A DNA stretch of 64,000 bases from Saccharomonospora amisosensis (GCF_011761185.1 NZ_JAAOYM010000001.1:2170001-2234000), one strand, 5' to 3'; shown: positions 42,142 through 51,400, counted from the stretch's first letter. Notes: a model not told the origin generated them from the letters alone. Made by a program: numbers and translations.

Positions 42142-42155
42142 ACTTCATTTGAAGT
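42142..42155. promoter_or_regulatory. TetR operator in the divergent DHFR-like/tetR promoter region
   Basis: ACTTCATTTGAAGT has perfect arms ACTTCA/TGAAGT around TT and lies inside a wider imperfect CCGAA...TTCGG dyad, between the starts at 42117 and 42209. Confidence 0.7.
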
Positions 42156-42208
42156 ACTTCGGCTAGAGTGCTCTGTATGTAGTGGTTCCGGCGAGGTGGG
42201 AGGGCTCA

Positions 42209-42772
42209 ATGGTCACCAATCCCCAGCGGCGGACGGCGCTCGTCGACGCGGCGATCGATGTGCTGGCCAGGGACGGCGCGCGCGGGCTCACGTTCCGTGC
42301 TGTAGATGTCGAGGCAGGCGTGCCGAAGGGCACCGCGTCCAACTACTTCGCCAACCGCGACGATCTGCTGAACCAGGCCGCGGCCCGCATCCACGTGCGG
42401 GCCGCGATCGACGTCGCCGAGGGCACCGAGTCCGACCCGGCGGCGTTGCTCACCCAGTTCATGCGACTGCTGCTGCACCGGATCTCCGACGACCGCTCCG
42501 GCTGGCTCGCGCTGCTGGAACTACGGCTGGAAGCCACGCGGCGCCCGCAACTCCGGCAGAAGCTGACGACGACGCTGCGGGACAATCTCGACGCGAACAT
42601 CCAGGGCCGCGGGGAAGGTGGTCTGCCCGGCGACGACCTGACGACCGTGTTGCTGTACTACGCGATGACGGGCCTGATCCTGGAGCACCTGACGCTGCCT
42701 GACGTGCTGCGAGACACCGATCTCGACCGGCTCGTAGCCGATTTCGTGCACCGATCGCTGCCCCGTGACTGA
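42209..42772 (+). CDS. TetR family transcriptional regulator
   Basis: The 187-residue protein has a TetR helix-turn-helix (LTFRAVDVEAGVPKGTASNYFANRDDLL in two parts; note ASNYF in place of the common .Y.HF) and a helical C-terminal domain. ATG 42209 has GGGAGG upstream. It is divergent from the DHFR-like reductase gene, and the palindrome at 42142 is between them, so it likely controls that reductase and itself. Confidence 0.9.
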   Translation: MVTNPQRRTALVDAAIDVLARDGARGLTFRAVDVEAGVPKGTASNYFANRDDLLNQAAARIHVRAAIDVAEGTESDPAALLTQFMRLLLHRISDDRSGWLALLELRLEATRRPQLRQKLTTTLRDNLDANIQGRGEGGLPGDDLTTVLLYYAMTGLILEHLTLPDVLRDTDLDRLVADFVHRSLPRD

Positions 42773-42814
42773 TTCGTGGTTGTCGCCGAGCGCTGTCGAC
42801 AATGGACCCCGACA

Positions 42815-44143
42815 TCACCCGGGCTCGATGTTGCTGTGAAAGCGGAACAGGTTCCGCGGATCGTGCAGCGCCTTGAGTTTCCGTAGCCGCTCGTAGGTCA
42901 CCGCGTCGAAACGCTCCCGTGCGGAGGCCACCGGCCCGTAGGCGAAGTTCACCGATCGCCCGAGTGTCGCGGGCGCCAGCGCGGCGAAAACCTTGTCCTG
43001 CACTGCTCGCGATTCCGGGGACTCAACCCAGGTGTCCACACCAGACAGAACCAGCACCTGGTATGTGGCGGCGCGGTGGCTCACCGCACTCGGCTGCGTG
43101 GGGCGGGCCAGCGCGCCACCGAGGTGGCGCACGTCCACAACACAGTCGCTGCCCGGCCCGGCGTGCTCCAGCAGCGCGTCGACGGCGGCCGGGTCGAGCT
43201 CGCGCAGCAGCACGTTGTCGCCGAAATAGGCGCGCGGCTGGTCCGGCTCGCCGTAGATCGAACCCGACTCCGCGAAAGGCAGCTCCCGCAGCGTGTCGGC
43301 GATCGGCTGCCCCAGCTCGCGCAACGGCGCCACCAACCGCTCGCCCTCCGCGCGGCCGCCGAGATAGGCCACCCGAAGCTGGGTGATGTGCCTGCCACGT
43401 AGCGGCGGCGGCAGCGACGGCAAGTCCGGCATCGGGATCATGGCCACCGATGCGGTGAGCTCCTCAGGTGCCAACGAAGTCCATTCCCGGAAGGCGTTCA
43501 ACACGTCGGCGGCGAGCACGCTGTCGAAGGTCAGCGCGCCCCCGTAGATCCGGGTCTGCGGGACGAGGCCGATCTCGAGGGAGGTGACAACGCCGAAGTT
43601 GGCTCCCGCGCCGCGCAACGCCCAGAACAGGTCGGGCTCGGTGTCCGGCGTGACACGCAGCAGACGGGCGTCCGGCGTCACCAGCCGCAGTTCGCGGACG
43701 TGGTCGGCGGCGTAGCCGTAGCGGCGACCGAGTGGGCCCAGCCCGCCGCCGAGCGTGTAGCCGACGGCACCCACCCCGGGAAACGACCCGCTGAGCGGGG
43801 CGAGGCCGTGCGCCGCGGCCCGTTCGAGCACCGTGCCCCATCGAGCGCCCGCGCCGATGCGGGCCGTCCGCGTGACCGGATCGACGTGGACCGAACCCAG
43901 GTCTTTCGTGCTCACCAGCACGTCGCCGTCGGCAGGTATGCCGACACCGTGGCCGGTGGCCTGCACCGCCACCCCCAGCCCGTGTCGTGCCGCGTAGTCG
44001 ACCGCCGCGCGAATATCCTCGGCGTCGGCCGCGCGCACGAGTAGGCCGGGACGGTGGACGAATCCGGTCTGAAAGCCCTTGCGCTCGGCGTCGTAGCCCG
44101 GTTCGCCGGGCAGGTACTGGGAACCTCGAGTTCGCAATCGCAT
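42815..44143 (-). CDS. FAD-binding oxidase (berberine-bridge-enzyme-like)
   Basis: A 442-residue flavoprotein of the FAD_binding_4 plus BBE type. Seen: AVQATGHGVGIPADGDVLVST, then the FAD loop GGGLGPLGRRYGYAADHV and a C-terminal BBE motif LKALHDPRNLFRFHSNI. The usual bicovalent FAD would need a His and a Cys; the His is present in TGHG, but the Cys position is occupied by a different residue as far as I can judge. The gene is divergent from a LysR regulator and probably controlled by it. Substrate unknown. Confidence 0.87.
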   Translation of the reverse strand: MRLRTRGSQYLPGEPGYDAERKGFQTGFVHRPGLLVRAADAEDIRAAVDYAARHGLGVAVQATGHGVGIPADGDVLVSTKDLGSVHVDPVTRTARIGAGARWGTVLERAAAHGLAPLSGSFPGVGAVGYTLGGGLGPLGRRYGYAADHVRELRLVTPDARLLRVTPDTEPDLFWALRGAGANFGVVTSLEIGLVPQTRIYGGALTFDSVLAADVLNAFREWTSLAPEELTASVAMIPMPDLPSLPPPLRGRHITQLRVAYLGGRAEGERLVAPLRELGQPIADTLRELPFAESGSIYGEPDQPRAYFGDNVLLRELDPAAVDALLEHAGPGSDCVVDVRHLGGALARPTQPSAVSHRAATYQVLVLSGVDTWVESPESRAVQDKVFAALAPATLGRSVNFAYGPVASARERFDAVTYERLRKLKALHDPRNLFRFHSNIEPG

Positions 44144-44213
44144 GAACCCAGTCTGCGAACGACAAGTGGATAACAGCAACATCTAGTTGTGCTCGCTCTT
44201 ATAATTTCTGGTT

Positions 44214-45107
44214 ATGGAACTTCGGCAGCTGCGGTATTTCGTCACGGTCGCCGAAGAGGCGAGCTTCACCAGGGCGGCGGCGAAGCTACACGTCGCGCAG
44301 CCCGGGATCAGCTCGCAGATTCAGCGGCTGGAGCGTGAGCTTGGCCAGCCACTGCTGGAGCGCTCGGCCCGGTCGGTGCGGCTGACGCAGGTGGGCGAAG
44401 CTGTGTTGCCCCACGCTCGTGCCGCGCTCGCGGCCGCGGAGGGTGCAAGGTCCGCGGTGGGGGAGTTCACCGGTCTGTTGCGGGGACGGGTCGCGCTCGG
44501 GGCGATCCCGTCGTGCGCGGTGTTCGACCTGCCGGGTCTGCTGGCTGGGTTCCACGACCGCCACCGTGCGGTCGAGATCACGCTGTCGGAGTCGCGTTCG
44601 GACGTGCTCTTCGCGGGCCTGCGCTCCGGCGAGTTGGATGTCGCCGTGGCCGCCTACTCGGGAAGCGAGCCGCCGACGGGCATCGAGGCGCGAGTGCTGG
44701 CCGACGAGCCGCTCGTCGCCGCCGTCGCGACCACCGACCCGCTCGCCGCGTTCGACGCCGTGGCGCTGGCGGACCTGCGCGACCGCGCGTTCATCACCCT
44801 GCCGCCCGGCCCCGGCATCCGCTCCGCCCTCGACGAGGGCTGCGCTGCGGCGGGGTTTCGCCCCCGGATCGCGTTCGAGGCGAGCGACCCCGCCATGCTG
44901 GCCGAACTGGCCAGGCGAGGGCTCGGCGTCGCGCTGCTGCCGGAGTCGGCCATCGGAGAGCGGCCGGGTGAGCTGCACGGGCTGGAACTCACCCGGCCCC
45001 GCCTGCGCGGCTGTGTCTCGCTGGTGTGGCGATCCGGTGGGCCGGGCGGACCCGCTGCCAGGGCCTTCCTGCGCTACGCCAAGGACATGCTCACTCCGGG
45101 GGAGTGA
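44214..45107 (+). CDS. LysR family transcriptional regulator
   Basis: The 297-residue protein has the LysR N-terminal helix-turn-helix (ELRQLRYFVTVAEEASFTRAA, PGISSQIQRLERELG) and the periplasmic-binding-like effector domain. ATG 44214 follows a TATAAT element (44200-44205) by eight bases. It is divergent from the FAD-oxidase gene across 70 bases, the classic LysR arrangement. Its 3' end overlaps the convergent hibernation-factor gene by 17 bases. Confidence 0.92.
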   Translation: MELRQLRYFVTVAEEASFTRAAAKLHVAQPGISSQIQRLERELGQPLLERSARSVRLTQVGEAVLPHARAALAAAEGARSAVGEFTGLLRGRVALGAIPSCAVFDLPGLLAGFHDRHRAVEITLSESRSDVLFAGLRSGELDVAVAAYSGSEPPTGIEARVLADEPLVAAVATTDPLAAFDAVALADLRDRAFITLPPGPGIRSALDEGCAAAGFRPRIAFEASDPAMLAELARRGLGVALLPESAIGERPGELHGLELTRPRLRGCVSLVWRSGGPGGPAARAFLRYAKDMLTPGE

Positions 45108-45879
45108 TCAGGCCGTAGTGGCCGTCGTAGCGGTGATAGATGACCTGGCCCCTGCCTCGATCGGCGTCGGAGTAGAACAGGAACGGCAGCCCGGAAAGGT
45201 CGAGCCGTTCGATCGCCTCGGCGAGGTTGAGCCGTGGCGCGGCGTGCTCACTGACACTGACGTCCACCTCGCCGGTCTCGATGTGCCTTGGCCGCGGGTG
45301 CACCTGAGCCAGCCGATAGCCCTCCGGGGTGCGGTAGAGCACGCTGTCCTCTTCGCTGCCGCGTTCGGTGAACAGGTGGAAGTCGTAGTCCATCAGGTCC
45401 ATCTCGATCGCCGCCTCGCCGACGGGCAGCTTCGCCAGCGTGAACGCCTTGTGCCGCACTACTTCCCGCTCCTCGGCCGGGCGAGGGAAGAACGGCGGCC
45501 GCTCGCTCGGCTCCTCGCCGTGCCGCCAGCTACCGGGCTTGGGTTGCCTGCCCTTGATGGCCTGCCAGTTGCGTGCGGACTTCTCCAGCTGCCTGCGTAA
45601 CCGTTGCGCGAGCCGGTCGATCGCCTCGTGCGCCGTCTCCGCCTCGACCTGGGCCCTGATCAACCTTCCCCGCAGATCGAGGTTGGCCTGCGCGACGACC
45701 TTGCGGCGCACGGACGGGTCCTCGTGCTTGGTCAGCCGCACGCTCGCGTCCAGGATCGGCTCGGGTGCGTACTTGAACACCGAACTCACCTTCTCCTCGG
45801 CATACGCGTCCGCGCCGGGTAGGTGGCCGTGCACACGGACTCGCACGGTCTCCGGGACGGTTGGGCTACGTCGGTTCAT
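45091..45879 (-). CDS. Long ribosome hibernation factor, RafH-like
   Basis: The 262-residue protein has an N-terminal HPF/RaiA-like domain (VRVHGHLPGADAYAEEKV, then LDASVRLTKHEDPSVRRKVVAQ) with conserved basic residues for the decoding site. Two C-terminal S30AE_C-like repeats follow: VRHKAFTLAKLPVGEAAIEMDLMDYDFHLF and LNLAEAIERLDLSGLPFLFYSDADRGRGQVIYHRYDG (both abbreviated by blocks). One S30AE_C domain is usual in long HPF; two match mycobacterial RafH, which is induced by DosR in hypoxia. A DevR/DosR-like box lies about 60 bases upstream (45936-45949). It should inactivate 70S ribosomes in dormancy. Confidence 0.86.
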   Translation of the reverse strand: MNRRSPTVPETVRVRVHGHLPGADAYAEEKVSSVFKYAPEPILDASVRLTKHEDPSVRRKVVAQANLDLRGRLIRAQVEAETAHEAIDRLAQRLRRQLEKSARNWQAIKGRQPKPGSWRHGEEPSERPPFFPRPAEEREVVRHKAFTLAKLPVGEAAIEMDLMDYDFHLFTERGSEEDSVLYRTPEGYRLAQVHPRPRHIETGEVDVSVSEHAAPRLNLAEAIERLDLSGLPFLFYSDADRGRGQVIYHRYDGHYGLITPPE

Positions 45880-45935
45880 CGCTCGCCTTCCTTTCGTTCC
45901 CGACCAGCGTCTCGCCCTGCCCCCGTGCAGACACA

Positions 45936-45949
45936 GGGCCGGAGGTCCC
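45936..45949 (-). promoter_or_regulatory. DevR/DosR-like box upstream of the hibernation factor
   Basis: Minus strand GGGACCTCCGGCCC matches GGGACTTNNGNCCC with one mismatch. A 14-base palindrome, GTCCCTGCAGGGAC, overlaps it at 45945-45958. No other clear feature is seen in the 181 bases between 45879 and 46061. Confidence 0.5.
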
Positions 45950-46060
45950 TGCAGGGACGGGCCCTCCGACAGGAGCGGTTCCGGCGCGAGCGTTCGTAAC
46001 GTCAGTGCCGACGAGGGCAGACAAGCCGCCGGTTCAACAGGTCGACCCAGGAGGAACACA

Positions 46061-46315
46061 GTGAACGTCGCGCAGCCGAACAAGTGGCAGCGGCACCGCG
46101 CCGCCCGCGCCATGGCGCACTACGCCTCGGATGCGGCCGAACTGGCCGAGTTCCTCGAGATGGCCGGGCTCACCGCCGAGGAAGGCAAGTTCGTGCCGGA
46201 GGAGGAGCCGGAACCCGAGCAGCGGGTGCCTGACGACCGCGGCGAAGAGCCGAAGGTCGCGCCTGAGGAGCTGCGCAGACTCGCCAACGTGCTGCTGGCC
46301 TCCTACGGCCGCTGA
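46061..46315 (+). CDS. Small conserved actinobacterial protein of unknown function
   Basis: The 84-residue protein reads VNVAQPNKWQRHRAARAM at the start, then an acidic middle (EEEPEPEQRVPDD) and a helical C-terminus (PEELRRLANVLLASYG). No enzymatic motif, signal peptide or membrane segment. GTG 46061 has AGGAGG six bases upstream. It is divergent from the hibernation factor and could share its stress control. Function unknown. Confidence 0.7.
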   Translation: MNVAQPNKWQRHRAARAMAHYASDAAELAEFLEMAGLTAEEGKFVPEEEPEPEQRVPDDRGEEPKVAPEELRRLANVLLASYGR

Positions 46316-46335
46316 GCGCGAACCCGGCCGGCCAC

Positions 46336-46395
46336 CCGCGAGTCCCCCGCTCTCGCCCGCGAGTCCCCCGCTCTCGCCCGCGAGTTCTGCGTTCA
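46336..46395. repeat. Copy C of the 21-nt intergenic repeat
   Basis: Two units of CGCGAGTCCCCCGCTCTCGC plus C, then CGCGAGTTCTGCGTTC; same orientation as copy B. It lies directly after the stop of the 84-residue protein gene. Confidence 0.8.
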
Positions 46396-46493
46396 AGCGT
46401 GCACGACTCGCCGTTCACGGCGTCGCCGCACGGGACGGCTAGGCTGGGAGCGGTCGAACTGTCTCGCGAACGCGAACCACTGGGGGAGTGCCT

Positions 46494-46934
46494 ATGACCG
46501 CCGCATCCTTCGATCCCCGTGCCCTGCTCGCCGAGAGCAAGCTCGGCGTTCTCGCGACGATCAAGGCGAGCGGCCTGCCGCAGCTGTCTCCGGTCACGCC
46601 CTACTACGACCGTGAGGCCCCGGAGGGCGAGGTCATCTACGTGTCGATGATCGAGGGCCGTGCGAAGACGACCAACCTGCGCAGGGACCCCCGGGCCGCG
46701 CTGGAAGTCACCAGTGCCGACGGCTGGGCGTGGGCCACGGCAGAGGGGCCGGTCACGCTCACCGGGCCCGGAACCGACCCGTATGGCCCCGAGGTCGAGG
46801 CACTGGTGCGCTACTACCGCCTCGCGGCGGGTGAGCACCCGGACTGGGACGAGTACCGCTCAGCGATGGTCGCCGACCGACGGGTGCTCATGACGATGAC
46901 GGTCGCGCACGTGTACGGCGACCGGCTGCGCTGA
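46494..46934 (+). CDS. PPOX-class F420/FMN-dependent oxidoreductase
   Basis: A 146-residue split-beta-barrel flavoprotein: LAESKLGVLATIKASGLPQLSPV at the N-terminus and TTNLRRDPRAALEVTSADGW in the middle, the pattern of actinobacterial F420-binding Rv1155-like enzymes. ATG 46494 has GGGGGAG five bases upstream, and TAGGCT near 46440 is a possible -10. The cofactor (F420 versus FMN) cannot be decided from the sequence alone. Confidence 0.88.
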   Translation: MTAASFDPRALLAESKLGVLATIKASGLPQLSPVTPYYDREAPEGEVIYVSMIEGRAKTTNLRRDPRAALEVTSADGWAWATAEGPVTLTGPGTDPYGPEVEALVRYYRLAAGEHPDWDEYRSAMVADRRVLMTMTVAHVYGDRLR

Positions 46935-46949
46935 ACTCACAGACCTGCA

Positions 46950-47008
46950 CGCCGAACTCGCGGGCAGGAGCGGGGGACTCGCGGGCAGGAGCGGGGGACT
47001 CGCGGGGG
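46950..47008. repeat. Copy D of the 21-nt intergenic repeat
   Basis: GAACTCGCGGGCAGGAGCGG plus GGG, then two exact 21-base steps ending GACTCGCGGG. Same orientation as copy A. It fills the gap between the convergent PPOX and flavodoxin genes and runs up to the flavodoxin stop. Confidence 0.85.
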
Positions 47009-47515
47009 TCAGCCGTGCCGCACACCCGCGAGTTGGCCTGCCCAGCCGCGGGCCCGCTCGATCTCACCTTCCACGAGCGGGCCGAGGCTGCCGTCGACGT
47101 AGAAGTTCTGCGGCCTGATGACCAGGCGGCAGCCCAGCTTGCGCAGCCGCTTGGCCGCCGCCCTCGCCGCCGAGCCCGGCAGCCAGGGCTTGCTCAGCTT
47201 GGTGTCGAACGCGGCCGCCGCGAGGTCGGAGGTGACCGACAACCGCTCCAGCCACTCGCGCATACCGAACTTCCGCGACACCAGCGGCTCGCTGCCCTGC
47301 TTCGCCGCGTCCTGCCTGGTGGACTCCCGGCTCATCCCGAAGGCGTGGGTCGGTGCGCCCACCACGAGCAGGTCGACATCCTGCCCGACCACCTCCGGCG
47401 CGTCACCCACCTCGACGACGTCGGTGTCCATGTGCTCGGACAACTCGGTCGCCACCGCCCTGGCGATGCTGCGGGTGTTTCCGTACATCGACTCGTAAAC
47501 GACCAGTGCGCGCAT
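47009..47515 (-). CDS. Flavodoxin-like protein
   Basis: The 168-residue protein has the FMN phosphate loop YESMYGNTRSIA and the second FMN loop GAPTHAFGMS. The C-terminal half (AAKRLRKLGCRLVIRPQNFYVDG) is typical of the flavodoxin/nitric-oxide-synthase-like proteins of actinobacteria. ATG 47515 follows GGAAAGCAAC. The redox partner is not evident. The 178 bases upstream, to 47694, contain the palindrome at 47633-47663 and nothing else recognised. Confidence 0.87.
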   Translation of the reverse strand: MRALVVYESMYGNTRSIARAVATELSEHMDTDVVEVGDAPEVVGQDVDLLVVGAPTHAFGMSRESTRQDAAKQGSEPLVSRKFGMREWLERLSVTSDLAAAAFDTKLSKPWLPGSAARAAAKRLRKLGCRLVIRPQNFYVDGSLGPLVEGEIERARGWAGQLAGVRHG

Positions 47516-47632
47516 GTTGCTTTCCTTCCACTCGACCGCGGCCGTCGAGGTGTCGCCGGTGTCATGCCGGACACCTTCGCCTTCGACCGTGTCGCCGCAT
47601 GAGCCATGCGGGCAGGGGCACAAGGCCGTTTC

Positions 47633-47663
47633 CGGCCGGGACCTTCGGCGCCGGTCCCGGCCG
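47633..47663. terminator. Hairpin with 11-bp arms
   Basis: CGGCCGGGACC and GGTCCCGGCCG pair perfectly around a 9-base loop. It lies 31 bases downstream of the stop of the minus-strand gene 47694-47984, where a terminator is expected; a regulatory role for the flavodoxin gene is the alternative. Confidence 0.6.
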
Positions 47664-47693
47664 AGGTCGCTCCTCCCGTCGGTTACCCGCCGC

Positions 47694-47984
47694 TCAGCTG
47701 ACGGGCGTGACGGGTCGCATCACACCGGCCGGGCGGTTGGCCGGGGTGCAGCGCTGACGGGGCACGCCCGCCCGACCGTGGCGGGCGGCAAGGCGTGCCG
47801 CGGCCGCGACGCGGGCACGTTCCCGTTCCCTGCACGGCAGGCATGAGATGACGGTGCCGACCACCTCGCCTGCCGGGTCCACCAGCGACGCGACTCGCGC
47901 CGTGCGGTATCCGCACTCCCCGCACACGATCGCCGGGGCGTCCGAGTGGAATCTGATGGTCGTGTCGCCGGATGTCGACGTCAC
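47694..47984 (-). CDS. Small protein with two CxxC pairs, zinc-ribbon-like
   Basis: The 96-residue protein has CGECGYRTARVASL and CLPCRERERARV, two CxxC knuckles about 27 residues apart, and a basic C-terminal half. It probably binds one zinc. Start GTG 47984; the Shine-Dalgarno (AGGAGG) is about 11 bases away, so the exact start is uncertain. It is divergent from the HTH-like gene that precedes the formate dehydrogenase operon. Function unknown. Confidence 0.6.
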   Translation of the reverse strand: MTSTSGDTTIRFHSDAPAIVCGECGYRTARVASLVDPAGEVVGTVISCLPCRERERARVAAAARLAARHGRAGVPRQRCTPANRPAGVMRPVTPVS

Positions 47985-48106
47985 AGCACATCGACCTCCT
48001 CACTGTGTGTGAACGAGACGGTCGCCGGGTACCCAAGACTCGCGACGGCACACGAGGTATGCGAAAGGACTTCTAATTCCGCCATCTGAATGACAAGGGG
48101 ACGGCC

Positions 48107-48391
48107 ATGCCGACAAAAACGCAGGTAAAGGCGCTACTCTCCGCAGGCTCCGATTACCGCGAAGCTGGGAGGCGGCTCGGGATTTCACCCGGTCTGGCGT
48201 ACCTCATCGCCACGGGGTCACCTGCGGACGGTAGCGACGCACCCAGTCCGGACGAGCGGCGCGAGCGGGGCTTGTTGCCAAGCAGCCAAGAACTGTCCAA
48301 CCCGGCCCCGGAGAACCCCACCGCGCGCGACACCGTCCGCAGGTGGGTCGCCGAGCGCGTACGGGCGGACAGCCAGCCGCACCGCGTTTGA
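48107..48391 (+). CDS. Small HTH-like protein directly upstream of the formate dehydrogenase operon
   Basis: The 94-residue protein begins with KTQVKALLSAGSDYREAGRRLGISPGLAYLIATG, which reads as a helix-turn-helix (AGRRLGISPGLAYLI), and ends with a charged helix (DTVRRWVAERVRADSQ). ATG 48107 has AAGGGGA upstream. The SigF-like promoter of fdhA starts inside its last codons, so fdhA can be transcribed without it. A regulatory or assembly role for the formate dehydrogenase is plausible from position only. The 122 bases before it contain its promoter region and nothing else clear. Confidence 0.7.
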   Translation: MPTKTQVKALLSAGSDYREAGRRLGISPGLAYLIATGSPADGSDAPSPDERRERGLLPSSQELSNPAPENPTARDTVRRWVAERVRADSQPHRV

Positions 48392-48411
48392 TCTTTACCG
48401 CTAACGGGTAG
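48386..48411 (+). promoter_or_regulatory. SigF/SigB-type promoter of the formate dehydrogenase operon
   Basis: GTTT (48386-48389), 16 bases, then GGGTAG (48406-48411), one base from the stress-sigma consensus GTTT-N15-17-GGGTAT. The fdhA start lies 43 bases downstream of the hexamer. A short dyad TACC...GGGTA overlaps it. Confidence 0.55.
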
Positions 48412-48454
48412 CACCGCGCAGACGCCACGGCGAAGAACGATCTCGGGAGGCGTG

Positions 48455-51400
48455 ATGGGTGTCCGGCGATGGATCGAGGATTGGCCGGTCTACCGGCAAC
48501 TGCGCGATGGCGATCGCAGCGGGCGAGGCGCCGCCGCCAAGAGCCACCACAGTGACAACCTAACCTCCCGTACAAGCACCGCCGACAAGGTCACCAAGTC
48601 GGTGTGCCCGTACTGCGCCGTCGGCTGTGGACAGAACATCTACGTCTCCAACGGTGAGGTCACCCAGATCGAGGGCGACCCCGATTCGCCGATCAGCCGG
48701 GGCCGGTTGTGCCCCAAGGGCGCGGCGAGTCTGCAACTGACCACCGGGTCCGCGCGCAAGCACCAGGTGCTGTACCGCGCTCCACATGCGACACGGTGGC
48801 AGGAGCTGGAGCTGGACACGGCGATGGACATGATCGCCGACCGGGTACTCGCGGCACGGGACCATGGCTGGCAGGACGAGGTGGACGGTGCCGCCGTGCG
48901 GCGCACCCTCGGCTTCGCCAGCCTCGGCGGGGCCACCCTCGACAACGAGGAGAACTACCTCATCAAGAAGTTGTTCACCGCGTTGGGGGCTATCCAGATC
49001 GAGAACCAGGCCCGCATTTGACACTCCTCCACGGTTCCCAGTTTGGGAACCTCCTTCGGTCGCGGCGGTGCCACGACGTTTCAGCAGGACTTGGCCAACT
49101 CCGACTGCATCGTCATCCAGGGTTCCAACATGGCCGAGTGCCATCCGGTGGGTTTCCAGTGGGTGATGGAGGCCAAGGCGCGCGGGGCCAAGCTGATCCA
49201 TGTCGACCCCAGGTTCACCAGGACCAGCGCGCTGGCCGACATACACGTGCCACTGCGGGCGGGAACCGACATCGCCTTCCTCGGCGGGATCGTCAACTAC
49301 GTGCTGGCCAACGACAAGTACTTCCGTGACTACGTCGTCGCCTACACCAACGCGGCGATGATCGTCAACGAGGAGTTCGCCGACACCGAGGACCTCGCCG
49401 GGGTGTTCTCCGGACTCGATCGCGAAGGCCGGGAGTACGACGTCCAGACGTGGCAGTACCAGGGTGCGCAGGTGCAGGCAGCCTCGGGCAAGCGTGACCA
49501 GCAGTACCCGGAGCGCACGAAGAAGTCAGGGGTGCGGCACGCGGCGCGCGGTGAGGCGCACGGTTCCGGTGGTGCCGAGATCGGCGCCGAACCGGACACC
49601 GACGAGACGCTGCGGCACCCGCGCTGCGTGTTCCAGATCCTCAAGCGGCACTTCTCGCGCTACACCCCGGAGGCCGTCGAGCGCATCTGCGGAGTGCCGC
49701 AGGAGAAGTTCTTGCAGGTGTGCGAGCTGCTGGCGGAGAACTCAGGACGGGAACGCACCAGCGCGTTCGCCTACGCGGTCGGCTGGACCCAGCACACCGT
49801 CGGCGTGCAGTACATCCGCACGGCCGCGATCCTGCAGGCGTTGCTCGGCAACATCGGCAGGCCGGGCGGCGGCATCCTCGCGTTGCGCGGGCACGCCTCG
49901 ATCCAGGGCTCCACCGACATCCCGACGTTGTTCAACCTGCTGCCTGGCTACATCCCCATGCCCCATGCCCACAGCGGCGAGGACCTCGACACGTTCGTGG
50001 AGGCCGAAGGCGCACGCAAGGGTTACTGGGGCAACATGCGCTCCTACCTGGTGAGTCTGCTCAAGGCATGGTGGGGTCGTGCTGCCCGGCCGGAGAACGA
50101 CTTCGCGTTCTCCTACCTACCCAGACTGACCGGCACCCACAGCACCTACGAGACCGTGCAGGCACAACTGAACGGCACCTGCAAGGGCTACTTCCTGATG
50201 GGGGAGAACCCCGCGGTCGGCTCGGCCAACGCCAAGGCGCAGCGGATGGGGATGGCGCACCTGGACTGGCTGGTGGTGCGCGACTTCTCGCTGACGGAGA
50301 GCGCCACCTGGTGGAAGGACGGGCCCGAGATCGAGACGGGGGAGCTGAACACCGAGGACATCGGTACCGAGGTGTTCTTCCTGCCCGCCGCCGCTCACAC
50401 CGAGAAGGACGGCAGCTTCACCAACACCCAGCGCCTGCTGCAGTGGCATCACCAGGCGGTGGAGCCCGCGGGCGACGCCCGAAGCGAGCTGTGGTTCACC
50501 TACCACCTCGGTCGCAAGATCAGGGAGAGGCTCGCGGCCTCCGAGCGCGACCGTGACCGGCCGATCCTGGACCTGACGTGGGATTACCCGACGAAGGGGT
50601 CGCAGCAGGAGCCGGAGGCGGAGGCGGTACTTGCCGAGATCAGTGGCTGGAACTCCGACGCCGAGCCGCTGAGCACCTACGAGCAACTCGCAGACGACGG
50701 CTCGACGGCGTGCGGCTGTTGGATCTACTGCGGTGTCTACGCCGGCGGGGTCAACCAGGCGGCTCGCCGCAAGCCCGCGGCCGAACAGAGCTGGGTCGCG
50801 GGAGAGTGGGCGTGGGCCTGGCCGCTGAACCGGCGCATCATCTACAACCGCGCCTCGGCCGACCCGGACGGAAAGCCGTGGAGCGAGCGCAAGAAGTACG
50901 TGTGGTGGGACGCCGAGCAGGGCAGGTGGACCGGCTACGACGTACCCGACTTCAAGGCGACCAAGCCGCCCGACTTCGTTCCGGAGGAGGGCAGCACGGG
51001 CCCGGACGCGCTTGCTGGCAACGACGCGTTCATCATGCAGGCCGACGGTAAGGCGTGGTTGTTCGCGCCCGCAGGCCTGACCGACGGCCCGCTGCCGACG
51101 CACTACGAGCCGCACGAGTCGCCGTTCGAGAACTACCTGTATCCGCAACAGCGGAACCCGGTTCGTGAGGTGCTGCGCAACGAGTACAACCGGTACCAGC
51201 CCAGTGCGGGCCAGCCGGGTTGGGATGTCTTCCCGTTCGTGGCCACCACCTACCGGCTCACCGAACACCACACCGCTGGCGGCATGTCACGGTGGCAGCC
51301 CTACCTTTCGGAGTTGCAGCCGGAGATGTTCTGCGAGGTGTCTCCTGAGCTGGCGGCCGAGCGCGGTCTGGACCACCTCGGCTGGGCGACGATCGTCACG

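Noticed and set aside
47634-47662. GGGACC...GGTCCC as a DevR/DosR box before flavodoxin
   Set aside because: The half-site spacing is wrong for DosR; its place after a minus-strand stop suits a terminator hairpin.
48455-48560. Tat signal peptide on FdhA
   Set aside because: RRWIEDW lacks the S/T-RR-x-F-L-K pattern and no hydrophobic stretch follows.
49019-49021. Premature stop making fdhA a pseudogene of two halves
   Set aside because: The TGA is exactly at the Mo-ligand codon, both sides align with the family without loss, a SECIS-like hairpin follows and all Sec genes are present.
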